Origin: an uncultured Bacteroidia bacterium
GTDB taxonomy: Bacteria > Bacteroidota > Bacteroidia > Bacteroidales > UBA932
NCBI GenBank assembly: GCA_902785825.1
Contig: CACZZZ010000005.1
Span: 62,001-126,000, forward strand
Length of the DNA stretch: 64,000 nt
Direction: 5' to 3'
The notes under the pieces: generated by a model
Told to the model about the DNA's origin: nothing
Seen by the model: only the letters and a program-made list of their open reading frames with translations
The model's database searches: none
Shown: piece after piece, positions 23,806 to 33,500 of the stretch
Layout: each line of letters begins with the position of its first letter
Numbering within the stretch: position 1 is the stretch's first letter
Position numbers and translations under genes: made by a program

Positions 23806-25698
23806 TTAGAACGGGAGGTTGTCCAGATCAAGAGGCTCGCCATAGTGTTCCTTCACCTCGTTGAGGTCGGTCCAGAACTGGTAGTTGGCGTAGGCGTTGA
23901 GCGGAGTGTTGTAGTCAGTGATGGCCTTATTGGCGTTCATCTCTGTCTGGGAGAACATAGGAGTCCAGCCGGGGAACACGCCGGAGCAGTTGATGAGCTG
24001 CTGGACGCGGGTCACGGAAGATCCATGATATGCCCTGTAGAGACCTCTCTCCAGACGCTTGTCGTCGAAGTAGTTGACACCCTCACCCCAAAACTCGATA
24101 TCCTTCTGGAAGATAATCTCCTCAAGGACATCCTCAGCGCTGGTCTTGTCACAAGTGTAGGAGCTGTTCCTTGTCTTGACAATCTCCTCGAGGGCTGCCT
24201 TGGCGGCACCCACACCGGAGGTGTGGAGGGCGGCCTCAGCCTTGATGAAGTACATCTCCTCAACCCTCATCATCGGGAAGTCGATAGCTCCACCGGTGTT
24301 GATGTCGAGAGCGGCGCCGTTGTGGGGACGGAACTTGAGGTTAAGATACAGCCAAGGCCATCCGAGGAATCCGTTGGCGATGCTGGCCTGCTTGCGGACC
24401 CAGGAAGCGGAGGTGTTAAGAGGATACTTGTAACCATCGTTCAGACGGCCCGAGTATTCGTCTGACCAGTTAGCCTGATCATTGGAGGTGTTGTCCACGG
24501 AATTCCACTTGTTGTTGATGAAATTGCCGTTTCCATCCCTCTCGACGAGGTAGGGCTCACCGGGCTTCTGGTTGGTGGACTCGTAGAAGAAGTTAGGGGC
24601 GAGCCAGGACTTCTTACGCCAGTCGTTGTCAGACAGCCTCTCATACCAGTGACGCGCGAGACCGCGGCCGACCCTCCATCCATAGACGATGTAGTTGGTC
24701 TCGGTTCCCATGGTGTTGGCAGGGTTCCAGTCAGTTGTGCAGGCGGTCGAGTTGCTCTCGGAAGTGGTGTAGGCCAACATCCAGGAGTTCTGGGAATTAC
24801 GGTTGTTGAAGCCATTGATGGGATCAAGCCACTGGTCCTCTGTCAGAGGGGTGCAGCCGGAGGTCTCGATGGCCTTCTGGGCATACTGGTAAGCCTTGTT
24901 CCAAAGGTCAGCCTCATCGGTGTACTTGGCGGCGGTCTTCTTGGCCCTGGAGGCGAGGAAGAGGTAAGCCCTGGCATAAAGTCCATAGACAACGCCGAGG
25001 TTGGGCTGGATCTTGTCAGTACGGTTGAAATCAGCGAGATACTTCTCGGCCTCAGCGAGGTCGGAGAGAACAAGGTCAAAGTTCTCGTCAACGGTCACCC
25101 TGGGGTTGTTGGAAGCCACGTCACTCGTGGTTTTCTCAGTCACGATCGGCACACCAAGATTGGTAAGATCGTTGAGAGGCTTGTTGAGCTTGGGAGTGAT
25201 CACCGGATCAGTGGGCTGCTTCCACTCCATGATCTGGGTAATCTCAAGATAGAAGAGGGCCCTGAAAGCGTAGCACTGGCCAAGGTAGCCCTTCTGGGCC
25301 TCAGTGACCTCGGTTCCCTCGGGGAAGAGGGCGATGATGTCGTTGACACCCTTGATGTAGGTATAGTACAGTCCGACGGGCCAACGGGAGCGGTTGGAAT
25401 AGCTGAAGTTGCCGTAGGAATACTGCAGCATGGTGTTGTAGCCATTGTAACCGGGGTTCAACAAGGAGCTTGTCCCGTGATCGAGCATGATCTTCATGGC
25501 ACCGTAGTGCATGTTGCCGTCATTGATGGGGTTCGTGGAAGCGAACGTCGAATAGACCGCGTTCATCATACCGTTCAGAGCGGACTCTGACTGGGCGATC
25601 TGGGTGTCAAGGACGTAATCAGTCGGATAGGTCTCCTCGATACAACTGGTGAAGGCGAGGGCGAAAGCCGCGAGCGCTGTCCAAATATATCTTTTCAT
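23806..25698 (-). CDS. SusD/RagB family outer-membrane lipoprotein
   Basis: 630 residues from the ATG at 25698, giving a clean lipoprotein signal (MKRYIWTALAAFALAFTSC); an upstream ATG at 25710 adds only four residues. SusD hallmarks: QIAQSESALNGMMNAVYS after the signal, FYLEITQIM and AYLFLASRAKK TPR-like helices, MRVEEMYFIKAEA (usual RxAE-type motif) and WGEGVNYFDDKRL near the C-terminus. SusD caps the SusC transporter and captures oligosaccharide. It follows susC by 15 bp. Confidence 0.93.
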   Translation of the reverse strand: MKRYIWTALAAFALAFTSCIEETYPTDYVLDTQIAQSESALNGMMNAVYSTFASTNPINDGNMHYGAMKIMLDHGTSSLLNPGYNGYNTMLQYSYGNFSYSNRSRWPVGLYYTYIKGVNDIIALFPEGTEVTEAQKGYLGQCYAFRALFYLEITQIMEWKQPTDPVITPKLNKPLNDLTNLGVPIVTEKTTSDVASNNPRVTVDENFDLVLSDLAEAEKYLADFNRTDKIQPNLGVVYGLYARAYLFLASRAKKTAAKYTDEADLWNKAYQYAQKAIETSGCTPLTEDQWLDPINGFNNRNSQNSWMLAYTTSESNSTACTTDWNPANTMGTETNYIVYGWRVGRGLARHWYERLSDNDWRKKSWLAPNFFYESTNQKPGEPYLVERDGNGNFINNKWNSVDNTSNDQANWSDEYSGRLNDGYKYPLNTSASWVRKQASIANGFLGWPWLYLNLKFRPHNGAALDINTGGAIDFPMMRVEEMYFIKAEAALHTSGVGAAKAALEEIVKTRNSSYTCDKTSAEDVLEEIIFQKDIEFWGEGVNYFDDKRLERGLYRAYHGSSVTRVQQLINCSGVFPGWTPMFSQTEMNANKAITDYNTPLNAYANYQFWTDLNEVKEHYGEPLDLDNLPF

Positions 25699-25713
25699 AA
25701 TCTTATCCATAAT

Positions 25714-28700
25714 TTAGAATGTGAGAGTTATACCGCCGGAGATCGTGCGGATCGGGTTGTGGGCCGACATGTTGTTGTAGCCGGCGAGCGAGTAACGAGG
25801 GTCGAAGCCCCTGCGCGCGGAGATGTAGAACAGGTTATCAGCCGAGCAGTAAAGCCTGACGGAATCGATCTTCGCGAGACGGGTCAGCTTGGACGGCAGA
25901 GTGTAACCGAAATTGACATTCTGGAAGTTAAGGTAGCTGGCGCTCACGAGGAAGCGGTCAGAACGGGAGCTTGTATAGACATCAGACTGGTTCAGACGAG
26001 GGACATTGGTGTCGGTGTTCGAAGGAGTCCAGGCATTGAGGATGTCGGTGTGCCAGGTCGTTCCGATCTGGTTGCCACTACCGTTGTGCATGATGATCTG
26101 GTAAGCGTAGTCGTAAGCGGTGCCGCCCAGCTGGTAAGTCAGGTTGAATGAGAAGTCGAACCCGTAAAGCTGGAAGGTCATGCCGAGACCTCCGTAGAGA
26201 TCAGGCATCGCGTTACCGTTGAGACGATAGGTAGCCTCATCGGCGTTGAAAGTGGTCGTAGGCTCGCCGACAACGTTGCCGTTGTCATCAACCTCATACT
26301 TGTTGTAGAGAGCCTGGCCGGTGGCCTTGTCAACCCCGGCATACTCCCTGAGGTACCAGCTGTAGAGAGGAAGGCCCTCGCCGATGTAGTAGCGGTACTT
26401 GGAGATGAAGGAAGTGTCCTCATTGATGAAACCGGCATGGCCGTCAACGACATTGGACTTGAGGTCATCCGGGAGACGGAGGATCTTGTCGCGCACATGG
26501 GAGACATTGAAGTCCACAAGCCACTTGAAGTTCTTGTGGTCAATGGGTGTCCAGTGGAGATCAAGCTCGAGTCCGGCATTGCGCATGTCACCGATATTGG
26601 CCCAGTAGCTGCTGTAGCCGATGGTCGGAGGTGTGCTGAGCTGGAACAGCATGTCGGAAGTCTTGCGGTAGAAGTAGTCGATGCTACCGGTAAGGCGGCC
26701 CTTCCAAAGGTCAAACTCAAATCCGGTGTTGAAGTTGGTGTTGGTCTCCCAGGTAATGTCCTCGGTACCCTTCTGGCGCCACTGGTAAGCGACCTGATTG
26801 TTGTTGTTCATCATGTAATATGATGTCGCGTACAGGTAGTTACCGATGTTGTCGTTACCCTGGCTTCCGAGTGAGGCCTTGAACTTGAGGTTGTCCACCC
26901 ACGGAACATCGAAGAAATTCTCCTTTGAGATGATCCAGGCGGCTCCCACTGACCAGAAGTTACCCCAACGGTGAGCCTTGGCGAAGTGCGAGGAAGCGTC
27001 ACGACGATAGGATGCGGAAGCGTAGTACTTCCCGTCATAGTTGTACATGCCGCGGAAGAAATATCCCTCGACATTGTACACGGAGGCTGATGAGGACGGA
27101 TCCGGATTGACGTTCAGGACGCCACCGAGCTCAGTGACACCGTCGATACCGAAGTTCTTTCCGGAAGCGGCGATATCCTCGTACTTGTAGTTGTAGTACT
27201 CGTGTCCGAGCATAGCGCTGATCTCGTGCTTGCCCACAGTCTTATTGTAGTTGAGGAGCTGCTGGGTGTTGTAAGTGTAGGTCCTGGCGGCCGACTTGGA
27301 GAGGTATCCGTTGTCTGAACTGTTGGTGTAGATGTCCACGAACGGGCTGTCGATGTAGGTGCCCTTGCGCTCGTAGTCATAAGCGCTGGCATTGACCGTG
27401 AAGGTCAGGTCCTTGTAGATCTTGATATCAGCGAAACCGTTCAGGGTGATGGAGTTACCGTCAGTCAGGTTAGAGGTGTACTTGTTTCCGAAGATAGAGT
27501 TTCCACCAGTACCTCCAGCCCTGTTGAGGCCGTAGCTCTGTGCGAAATCGTACATCTGCTCACCCCACTTGTCAATCATGATCTTGCCGTTGCCGTCCCT
27601 GAGGTAAACAGGATAGACAGGGGCCTGGGTCTTGATGGTCTGCCAGATGTAACCGGCATTGAGGACTCCCTCACCGGTGTTGTGGTAGCGATATTTCGTG
27701 TAGTTAAAGTTACCTCCGACCTTCAGCCAAGGCTTGGCCTGATAGTCGGCGGACAGACGGGCGGTGAGACGGTCCTGATCGGAACCGACCTGGATGCCCT
27801 GCTGGTCGAGGTAACCAAGGGAAGCGAAGTAGTTGATCTTCCCTCCGACAAAGCCTGAGAGGGAGACGTTGTACTCCTGACGGAAACCGTCCCTCAAGCC
27901 TTCCTTCTCCCAGCTGTCGGGCTGGAGCCAGAAGGTCTGGCCGTTGTAGGTGTGGAAAGCGCCGAGCTGGGCGTCAGGATTCATCTTGCCACCCTCGAGG
28001 ATAAAGTCCTGTCCGGTAGGTACCGTGTAAACCATGTAACCAGGACCCGTGCTGGAACCCTGCACATAGCTGTTGGCCTTCTTATGGGCGTCGGAAGCGG
28101 AGGCTCCGTCAAGAATCGCCTGGTTGTAGATGGTCTGGTAGTAAGTCTCGTAGAACTGGGCCGTGTTGGTGGTCTTGTAAAGCTGCAGGGCGTTGGTGTT
28201 GACTCCCCACTTGGCGTCGAAGGTAACCTTGGCCTCGCCTGTGTTGCCGCGCTTGGTGGTGATCATGATGACACCGTTGGCTCCACGGGCTCCGTACAGG
28301 GCGTTCGAGGCAGCGTCCTTGAGGACGGTCATGGACTCGATATCGCTGGAGTTGAGGAGGTTGAGGTCGCCGTCATAAGGCATGCCGTCCACAACGATAA
28401 GCGGCTGGGTGTCAGAATAAATGGAACCGATACCGCGGATGGTGATGGACGGGGAGCTTGTGAGCTGGCCTGAGGTGTTGTTGATCTGGAGTCCGGGGAT
28501 ACGTCCGGCAAGTGCCTGGGTGGCGTTGGTGCTCTGGGCTTTGGTAAGCTCGTCGGCTTTGATGGTGGCGGCGGAGCCGGTGAAGGCCTCGCGCTTCATC
28601 TTACCGAAAGCGACGACCACGACATCGTCGAGCATCTGAGTGTCCTCTTCCAGGACAATGGTGAGATTAGACTGAGCGGACTCGACGGTGACCCTCTTGG

Positions 28701-28929
28701 TCACATATCCGACACAGGAGATCTCCAGTACGGAACGCACTGGCACACTGATTGAGAAGGCTCCGTCCAAATTGGTCATCACGCCGTTGGTGGCTGATCC
28801 GACCTGGACGACTCCCGCTCCGACAATCGGCTGCCCGGAAGAATCCTGGACAACACCACTGACTGCCGTCTGTCCCCAAATGGCCGTTGTGGCCAGCAGG
28901 GATAGGAGCAAAAGACAGAATCTTTTCAT
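25714..28929 (-). CDS. SusC/RagA family TonB-dependent transporter
   Basis: 1071 residues: signal peptide (to about 19), carboxypeptidase-regulatory-like domain (VSGVVQDSSGQPIVGAGV), TonB box region DDVVVVAFG, plug domain with SPSITIRGIGS and LKDAASNALYGARGANGVIMITTK, and a long beta-barrel ending in an aromatic residue (TISGGITLTF). It imports oligosaccharides across the outer membrane with SusD. It lies second in the transcript, 38 bp after the isomerase. No anti-sigma/ECF pair or hybrid two-component regulator for it is present in the window. Confidence 0.95.
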   Translation of the reverse strand: MKRFCLLLLSLLATTAIWGQTAVSGVVQDSSGQPIVGAGVVQVGSATNGVMTNLDGAFSISVPVRSVLEISCVGYVTKRVTVESAQSNLTIVLEEDTQMLDDVVVVAFGKMKREAFTGSAATIKADELTKAQSTNATQALAGRIPGLQINNTSGQLTSSPSITIRGIGSIYSDTQPLIVVDGMPYDGDLNLLNSSDIESMTVLKDAASNALYGARGANGVIMITTKRGNTGEAKVTFDAKWGVNTNALQLYKTTNTAQFYETYYQTIYNQAILDGASASDAHKKANSYVQGSSTGPGYMVYTVPTGQDFILEGGKMNPDAQLGAFHTYNGQTFWLQPDSWEKEGLRDGFRQEYNVSLSGFVGGKINYFASLGYLDQQGIQVGSDQDRLTARLSADYQAKPWLKVGGNFNYTKYRYHNTGEGVLNAGYIWQTIKTQAPVYPVYLRDGNGKIMIDKWGEQMYDFAQSYGLNRAGGTGGNSIFGNKYTSNLTDGNSITLNGFADIKIYKDLTFTVNASAYDYERKGTYIDSPFVDIYTNSSDNGYLSKSAARTYTYNTQQLLNYNKTVGKHEISAMLGHEYYNYKYEDIAASGKNFGIDGVTELGGVLNVNPDPSSSASVYNVEGYFFRGMYNYDGKYYASASYRRDASSHFAKAHRWGNFWSVGAAWIISKENFFDVPWVDNLKFKASLGSQGNDNIGNYLYATSYYMMNNNNQVAYQWRQKGTEDITWETNTNFNTGFEFDLWKGRLTGSIDYFYRKTSDMLFQLSTPPTIGYSSYWANIGDMRNAGLELDLHWTPIDHKNFKWLVDFNVSHVRDKILRLPDDLKSNVVDGHAGFINEDTSFISKYRYYIGEGLPLYSWYLREYAGVDKATGQALYNKYEVDDNGNVVGEPTTTFNADEATYRLNGNAMPDLYGGLGMTFQLYGFDFSFNLTYQLGGTAYDYAYQIIMHNGSGNQIGTTWHTDILNAWTPSNTDTNVPRLNQSDVYTSSRSDRFLVSASYLNFQNVNFGYTLPSKLTRLAKIDSVRLYCSADNLFYISARRGFDPRYSLAGYNNMSAHNPIRTISGGITLTF

Positions 28930-28967
28930 AAATGGTGGGTGTTAAAAATATTGAATGGTAATAAGTA

Positions 28968-29795
28968 TCACTTGGTTCCGTCGAGGATGCCGCGGAGATA
29001 GCCGACTGACTCGGCCACGCCGGGATGGGGGTTATCCCCGTTCTTCTCGAACTCGATGGAAAGGACGCCCTTGTAGCCGACCTTGCGGAGAGCCTTGACG
29101 ATGGGGCGGAAGTCTATGACTCCCCTGCCCATCTCCCAGGTCTGTCCGGCTTTTGAGGGAGCGGTCTCGTCCTTGATGTGGACATCATAGATCCACTTGT
29201 GGTATTTCTTGACAATCTTGGCGATGTCTTCCCCGCTACGCACCGAGTGGCCCATGTCCAGGCAGCAGCCGACGCCAAGGGAAGGATCCTTGACAAGCTC
29301 CATGATCTTGTAGATGCTCGGGAAAGCGGCCCCGTCCGGTCCGTGGGTGTGGATGGCGACCTTGATGCCGGTCTCGGCGACTTTGGCGATCACATAATCG
29401 ATCAGCTCATAATCTGGCACTCCGATGAACATCTTTATCCCGTAGCGCTCCGTGTAGGCGAAAGCGCGGTCAACCTCTTCCTTAGATCCCATATAAATAG
29501 GTCCGAGGATATATCCATCAACCCCGTAAGAGGCGCATTTGGCCTTGAAATCGTCCATCTGCTCTTTGGTTGAGTCAAGAGGAAGCCACCAGTCCTTGAT
29601 CGACAAGTATTTGACATCCATGCTCTGAAGCATGGCGAGGGTCTCGTCAATGGAGAAGTTGCGGTAGCTGAAGCCAGCGACACCGATTTTCATATCGGCG
29701 GAGCCGTGAGGGCCTTCGATGATCTGGGCGCCCGAGGGCACGAGAAAAAGCAGCGACATGACAAATGCCGCCAAACTTGATAGAATATGCTTCAT
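28968..29795 (-). CDS. secreted sugar isomerase/epimerase (AP-endonuclease-2-like TIM barrel)
   Basis: 275 residues with a signal peptide (LAAFVMSLLFLVPSGAQ). The barrel shows metal-site motifs of the xylose isomerase-like family: HTHGPDG, CCLDMGHSVRSG, YDVHIKDE and VLSIEFEKNG. Export is typical for PUL-linked members of this family, whose substrates are mostly unknown. It is the first gene before susC, so it is likely induced with the transporter. Confidence 0.78.
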   Translation of the reverse strand: MKHILSSLAAFVMSLLFLVPSGAQIIEGPHGSADMKIGVAGFSYRNFSIDETLAMLQSMDVKYLSIKDWWLPLDSTKEQMDDFKAKCASYGVDGYILGPIYMGSKEEVDRAFAYTERYGIKMFIGVPDYELIDYVIAKVAETGIKVAIHTHGPDGAAFPSIYKIMELVKDPSLGVGCCLDMGHSVRSGEDIAKIVKKYHKWIYDVHIKDETAPSKAGQTWEMGRGVIDFRPIVKALRKVGYKGVLSIEFEKNGDNPHPGVAESVGYLRGILDGTK

Positions 29796-29864
29796 TCTAA
29801 TAATGTTATGTGGTTGACTTATTCAAATTCGCCACAAGATAGGATAAATTTCTGAATATTTCGT

Positions 29865-29872
29865 TAAATTTG
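29865..29872 (+). promoter_or_regulatory. -7 promoter box for ettA
   Basis: TAAATTTG, exact TAnnTTTG match, 37 bp before the ATG at 29909. No clear -33 TTG. Confidence 0.5.
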
Positions 29873-29908
29873 TGAGGATACCAAACATTAACCCACAGAC
29901 ACGGCACT

Positions 29909-31585
29909 ATGGCTGACGAGACCATAATATTCTCAATGTGCGGGGTCGGAAAGACCCTCCCGAACAATAATAAAGTCATTCTCAAGGACATATACCTCTC
30001 CTTTTTCTATGGAGCCAAGATCGGCATCATCGGTCTGAACGGTTCCGGAAAATCTACCCTGCTGAAGATTATAGCGGGGGTTGAGAAATCCTACAAGGGC
30101 GAGGTCGTCTGGGCTCCTGGATATTCAGTGGGCTATCTGGAGCAGGAACCTCAGATGGATCCTTCCAAAACCGTCCTTGAGGTAGTCCAGGAAGGGGTTC
30201 AGGAGGTTATTGACGCTCTCAACGAGTACAATGAGATCTCCATGAAGTTCATGGAGCCGATGGATGACGACCAGATGAACAAGCTGATCGAGCGTCAGGG
30301 TGAGCTTTCCGAGACTATCGACCATCTCGGCGGATGGGAGATCGATGCCAAACTCGAGAGAGCCATGGATGCCCTGAACTGTCCTCCCCCTGAGGCTCTG
30401 GTGTCCACGCTGTCAGGTGGAGAGCGCAGAAGGGTGGCCCTTTGCCGCCTCCTTCTCCAGCAGCCCGACGTGCTTCTGCTGGACGAGCCCACAAACCACT
30501 TGGACGCTGAGAGCATCCAGTGGCTGGAGGCTCACCTGAGGCAGTACAAAGGCACAGTCATCGCCGTGACGCACGACCGTTATTTCCTGGACAATGTCGC
30601 CGGATGGATCCTCGAGTTGGACAGGGGCGAGGGCATCCCGTGGAAGGGGAACTACAGCTCATGGCTGGACCAGAAGACAAAGAGACTCGCTCTCGAGGAG
30701 AAACAGGAGAGCCGCCGCCGGAAGACCCTGGAGCACGAGTTGGAATGGGTCAGGATGGCTCCCAAGGCCCGTCAGGCCAAGCAGAAAGCCAGGCTCGGGG
30801 CGTACGAGAAGCTGGCAGCCGCCGACACCAAGGAGAAGGAACAGAATCTGGAAATATATATTCCGAACGGTCCCAGGCTCGGGAATAAAGTCATCGTATT
30901 CAATGATGTGACAAAGTCTTTCGGGGACAAGGTACTGTTCGAGCATCTGAGCTTTGCGCTCCCCCCTGCCGGGATCGTGGGTGTCATAGGTCCCAACGGA
31001 GCGGGTAAGACAACTCTGTTCAGGCTCATCATGGGCATCGAGCAACCGGACGCCGGCTCCATAGATATCGGCGAGACGGTCAAGATATCCTACGTCGATC
31101 AGCAGCACAAGAGCATCGACCCGGACAAGACGGTCTATGAGACGATCGCCGGGAATTCCGAGTGGGTACGCCTGGGCGGCAGGGACATCAACGCCAGGGC
31201 CTGGGTCTCGCGGTTCAATTTCACCGGGGCTGACCAGGAGAAACTTTGCGGGGTACTGTCCGGCGGCGAGAGAAACCGGCTGCATCTCGCTTTGACGTTA
31301 AAGGATGAAGGTAATGTCCTGCTGCTTGACGAGCCGACCAATGACGTGGATGTCAATACGATACGGGCGCTTGAAGATGGCCTTGAGAATTTCGCCGGCT
31401 GCGCCGTGGTCGTTAGCCATGACCGTTGGTTTCTGGATAGGATCGCCACGCACATCCTCGCTTTCGAGGGAGACGGGAAGGTTGTGTTCTTCGACGGGAA
31501 CTACTCCGAGTACGAGGAGAACAAGAAGGCCAGGCTCGGCAACACTGAGCCGAAGCGATTCAAGTACAAGAAGTTGATGGATTAA
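29909..31585 (+). CDS. ettA: energy-dependent translational throttle protein EttA (ABC-F)
   Basis: 558 residues, matching the 555 of E. coli EttA. Two ABC domains without membrane segments: first Walker A GLNGSGKST, signature LSGGERRRVAL, Walker B VLLLDEPTNHLD; second GPNGAGKTT, LSGGERNRLHLAL, VLLLDEPTNDVD. Between them is the charged linker that binds the ribosomal E site. EttA gates the first elongation steps according to ATP/ADP ratio. A GNAT gene follows after 4 bp. Confidence 0.93.
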   Translation: MADETIIFSMCGVGKTLPNNNKVILKDIYLSFFYGAKIGIIGLNGSGKSTLLKIIAGVEKSYKGEVVWAPGYSVGYLEQEPQMDPSKTVLEVVQEGVQEVIDALNEYNEISMKFMEPMDDDQMNKLIERQGELSETIDHLGGWEIDAKLERAMDALNCPPPEALVSTLSGGERRRVALCRLLLQQPDVLLLDEPTNHLDAESIQWLEAHLRQYKGTVIAVTHDRYFLDNVAGWILELDRGEGIPWKGNYSSWLDQKTKRLALEEKQESRRRKTLEHELEWVRMAPKARQAKQKARLGAYEKLAAADTKEKEQNLEIYIPNGPRLGNKVIVFNDVTKSFGDKVLFEHLSFALPPAGIVGVIGPNGAGKTTLFRLIMGIEQPDAGSIDIGETVKISYVDQQHKSIDPDKTVYETIAGNSEWVRLGGRDINARAWVSRFNFTGADQEKLCGVLSGGERNRLHLALTLKDEGNVLLLDEPTNDVDVNTIRALEDGLENFAGCAVVVSHDRWFLDRIATHILAFEGDGKVVFFDGNYSEYEENKKARLGNTEPKRFKYKKLMD

Positions 31586-31589
31586 AGAT

Positions 31590-32669
31590 ATGGAACAGAT
31601 CATCGAGCCGGTGGATCTCGCCTTGATCAAGGCGGAACTTACCCCAGACAAAAAAATTGGTGACACCAACAAAGGTGGCAACGAGCTGTATGTCGTGACG
31701 GGGAAGGACTCCCCCAACACCCTCATGGAGATAGGCCGACTGCGGGAGGTGTCCTACAGGGAGGCCGGGGCAAGCTCCGGCAAATCAGCCGACCTGGACG
31801 AGTATGACACCATGGAAGTACCTTACAGCCAGCTGATTGTGTGGGATCCGGACGCACAGGCCATCATTGGCGGCTACCGTTATATTCTCGGCACGGATGT
31901 CTCCCTCAAGGAAGACGGCCAGCCGAACATCACCTCTTCGCACCTGTATCGTTTCTCCGACACCTTCATCAAGGATTACCTGCCGCATGTGATGGAGCTC
32001 GGCCGTTCCTTCGTGGCTCCTGATTATCAGAGTTCCAAGGCCGGGGCGAAGTCGGTGTTCACAATGGACAACCTCTGGGACGGGATAGCCTCGGTGATTC
32101 TCAACCACCCCGGAACCTTATACTTCCTCGGGAAGATGACCATCTACCCCTCCTACGACAGGACAGCCAGAAACCTTATAATACATTTCCTGAAAAAGCA
32201 TTTCAGGGATCCGGAAGGCCTTGTGCGTCCGAAGAAGGAGATCAAGGTGACGGACAATCCCAAGCTGATGGACCTTATCCTTTCCGAGAATGATGTCAGG
32301 AAGGATTACAGGCTGCTTAAAGACGCGGTACGGAAGCTCGGCACGAATATCCCCCCGCTGGTCAACTCGTACATCAACACTTCCTCAAGCATGAAGATGC
32401 TGGGGTCCTGCGTCAACGACGAGCTCGGGGACGCGATCGAGACGGGGATCATGATCGGATTCGACGACATGTATGCCGACAAGAAGGAGCGCCACATCGA
32501 GACGTTCGTCATCAACCAGCTTAAGACCCTGCGCAAGCGTTTCCCGAACGCCTCGCAGTCGGCGGAGGCGAAGTTCAGGGCACACATCGAAAAGAACCGC
32601 CTCAAGTCGCTCTCGAAGTTCCAGAAGAAGATCTCCAAGGAACAGTCTCCTGATGTTGAATTCTTATAA
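31590..32669 (+). CDS. GNAT-fold N-acyltransferase (OlsB/hemolysin-like)
   Basis: 359 residues, no signal peptide or membrane helices. The block GRLREVSYREAG...DEYD and YSQLIVWDPDAQAIIGGYRYILG is characteristic of the OlsB-like acyltransferases often annotated as hemolysin in Bacteroidota. Related proteins make N-acyl amino acid lipids (ornithine or glycine lipids). The usual O-acyltransferase partner is not next to it, so the product is uncertain. It is 4 bp after ettA and 22 bp before upp. Confidence 0.65.
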   Translation: MEQIIEPVDLALIKAELTPDKKIGDTNKGGNELYVVTGKDSPNTLMEIGRLREVSYREAGASSGKSADLDEYDTMEVPYSQLIVWDPDAQAIIGGYRYILGTDVSLKEDGQPNITSSHLYRFSDTFIKDYLPHVMELGRSFVAPDYQSSKAGAKSVFTMDNLWDGIASVILNHPGTLYFLGKMTIYPSYDRTARNLIIHFLKKHFRDPEGLVRPKKEIKVTDNPKLMDLILSENDVRKDYRLLKDAVRKLGTNIPPLVNSYINTSSSMKMLGSCVNDELGDAIETGIMIGFDDMYADKKERHIETFVINQLKTLRKRFPNASQSAEAKFRAHIEKNRLKSLSKFQKKISKEQSPDVEFL

Positions 32670-32691
32670 TCAATTAATAATCACTTAAATC

Positions 32692-33321
32692 ATGAGCTTA
32701 CTGCATGTAATCAACCACCCGATGGTCCAGCACAAGCTGACCATCATGAGAGACAAGAAAACCGGTCCAAAGGACTTCAGGGAACTTCTGAACGAGATCT
32801 CCTTGCTTATGGGTTACGAGGTCACAAGGGACATTCCGCTGGAGGATGTGGAGATCGAGACTCCTATCTGCAAGATGACGGCGAAGGAGGTCTCCGGTCG
32901 CAAACTGGCGATTGTGCCGATCCTGAGGGCAGGCCTCGGCATGGTCGAGGGGCTGCAGTCTTTGGTCCCGGTGGCCAAGGTGGGGCATATCGGCCTGTAC
33001 CGCGACGAGACCACGCACACTCCTGTGGTGTATTACTGCAAGCTTCCTGAGGACATCCAGGATCGTCTTGTGATTGTCACTGACCCGATGCTCGCGACCG
33101 GAGGCAGCGCCTGCGACGCGATCTCCATGCTCAAGGAAAGAGGTTGCACGAATATCCGTCTCATGTGCCTTGTGAGTGTGCCGGAGGGTATCAAGAAAGT
33201 TCAGAGCGAGCATCCTGACGTGGACATCTACACCGCGGCGGTGGACGACTGTCTCAACGACAACGCCTACATCGTCCCCGGCCTCGGTGACGCCGGTGAC
33301 CGCATCTTCGGCACGAAGTAA
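32692..33321 (+). CDS. upp: uracil phosphoribosyltransferase
   Basis: 209 residues, the standard Upp length. PRPP-binding loop [25 protein letters not shown] near 85-97 and C-terminal [11 protein letters not shown]. It converts uracil and PRPP to UMP in the cytosol. A palindromic element starts 1 bp after its stop codon. Confidence 0.95.
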   Translation: MSLLHVINHPMVQHKLTIMRDKKTGPKDFRELLNEISLLMGYEVTRDIPLEDVEIETPICKMTAKEVSGRKLAIVPILRAGLGMVEGLQSLVPVAKVGHIGLYRDETTHTPVVYYCKLPEDIQDRLVIVTDPMLATGGSACDAISMLKERGCTNIRLMCLVSVPEGIKKVQSEHPDVDIYTAAVDDCLNDNAYIVPGLGDAGDRIFGTK

Positions 33322-33322
33322 T

Positions 33323-33486
33323 GTGACGAGGTGTCATCCCCTGTCGGAACTCCGTTCGCTTCGCTCACTCCGGCCCCTCCCAACGCCATCAGCGTCCTCG
33401 CTTCGCTCAGACTTGCTGTCGTCGGGCCCCTCCCCCTGCCCCTGTCCGGGGGTGGACAGGTCCTCCAGAGGATGACACCTCGTCAC
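33323..33486. repeat. palindromic element copy 3, after upp
   Basis: Perfect 17 bp arms GTGACGAGGTGTCATCC (33323-33339) and complement (33470-33486), with a second stem CCTGTC / GACAGG inside. It contains two GGCCCCTCCC-type boxes (33372-33381, 33424-33433), two TTCGCTTCGCTC cores and CCGGGGGTGG in the position of GCCGAGGGTGG in copies 1 and 2. At 164 bp it is not a multiple of three, as expected for a non-coding copy. It could also act as a terminator structure for upp. Confidence 0.75.
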
Positions 33487-33500
33487 TGAACCCAATCGGT

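Noticed and set aside
24649-25590. Long plus-strand open frame opposite susD
   Set aside because: Frame shadow of a strongly supported SusD gene on the minus strand; the translation is valine/glycine-rich without any family motif.
33176-33475. Open frame spanning the end of upp and the palindrome
   Set aside because: It overlaps upp out of frame and its translation is arginine/serine-rich; the region is better explained as upp plus a repeat.
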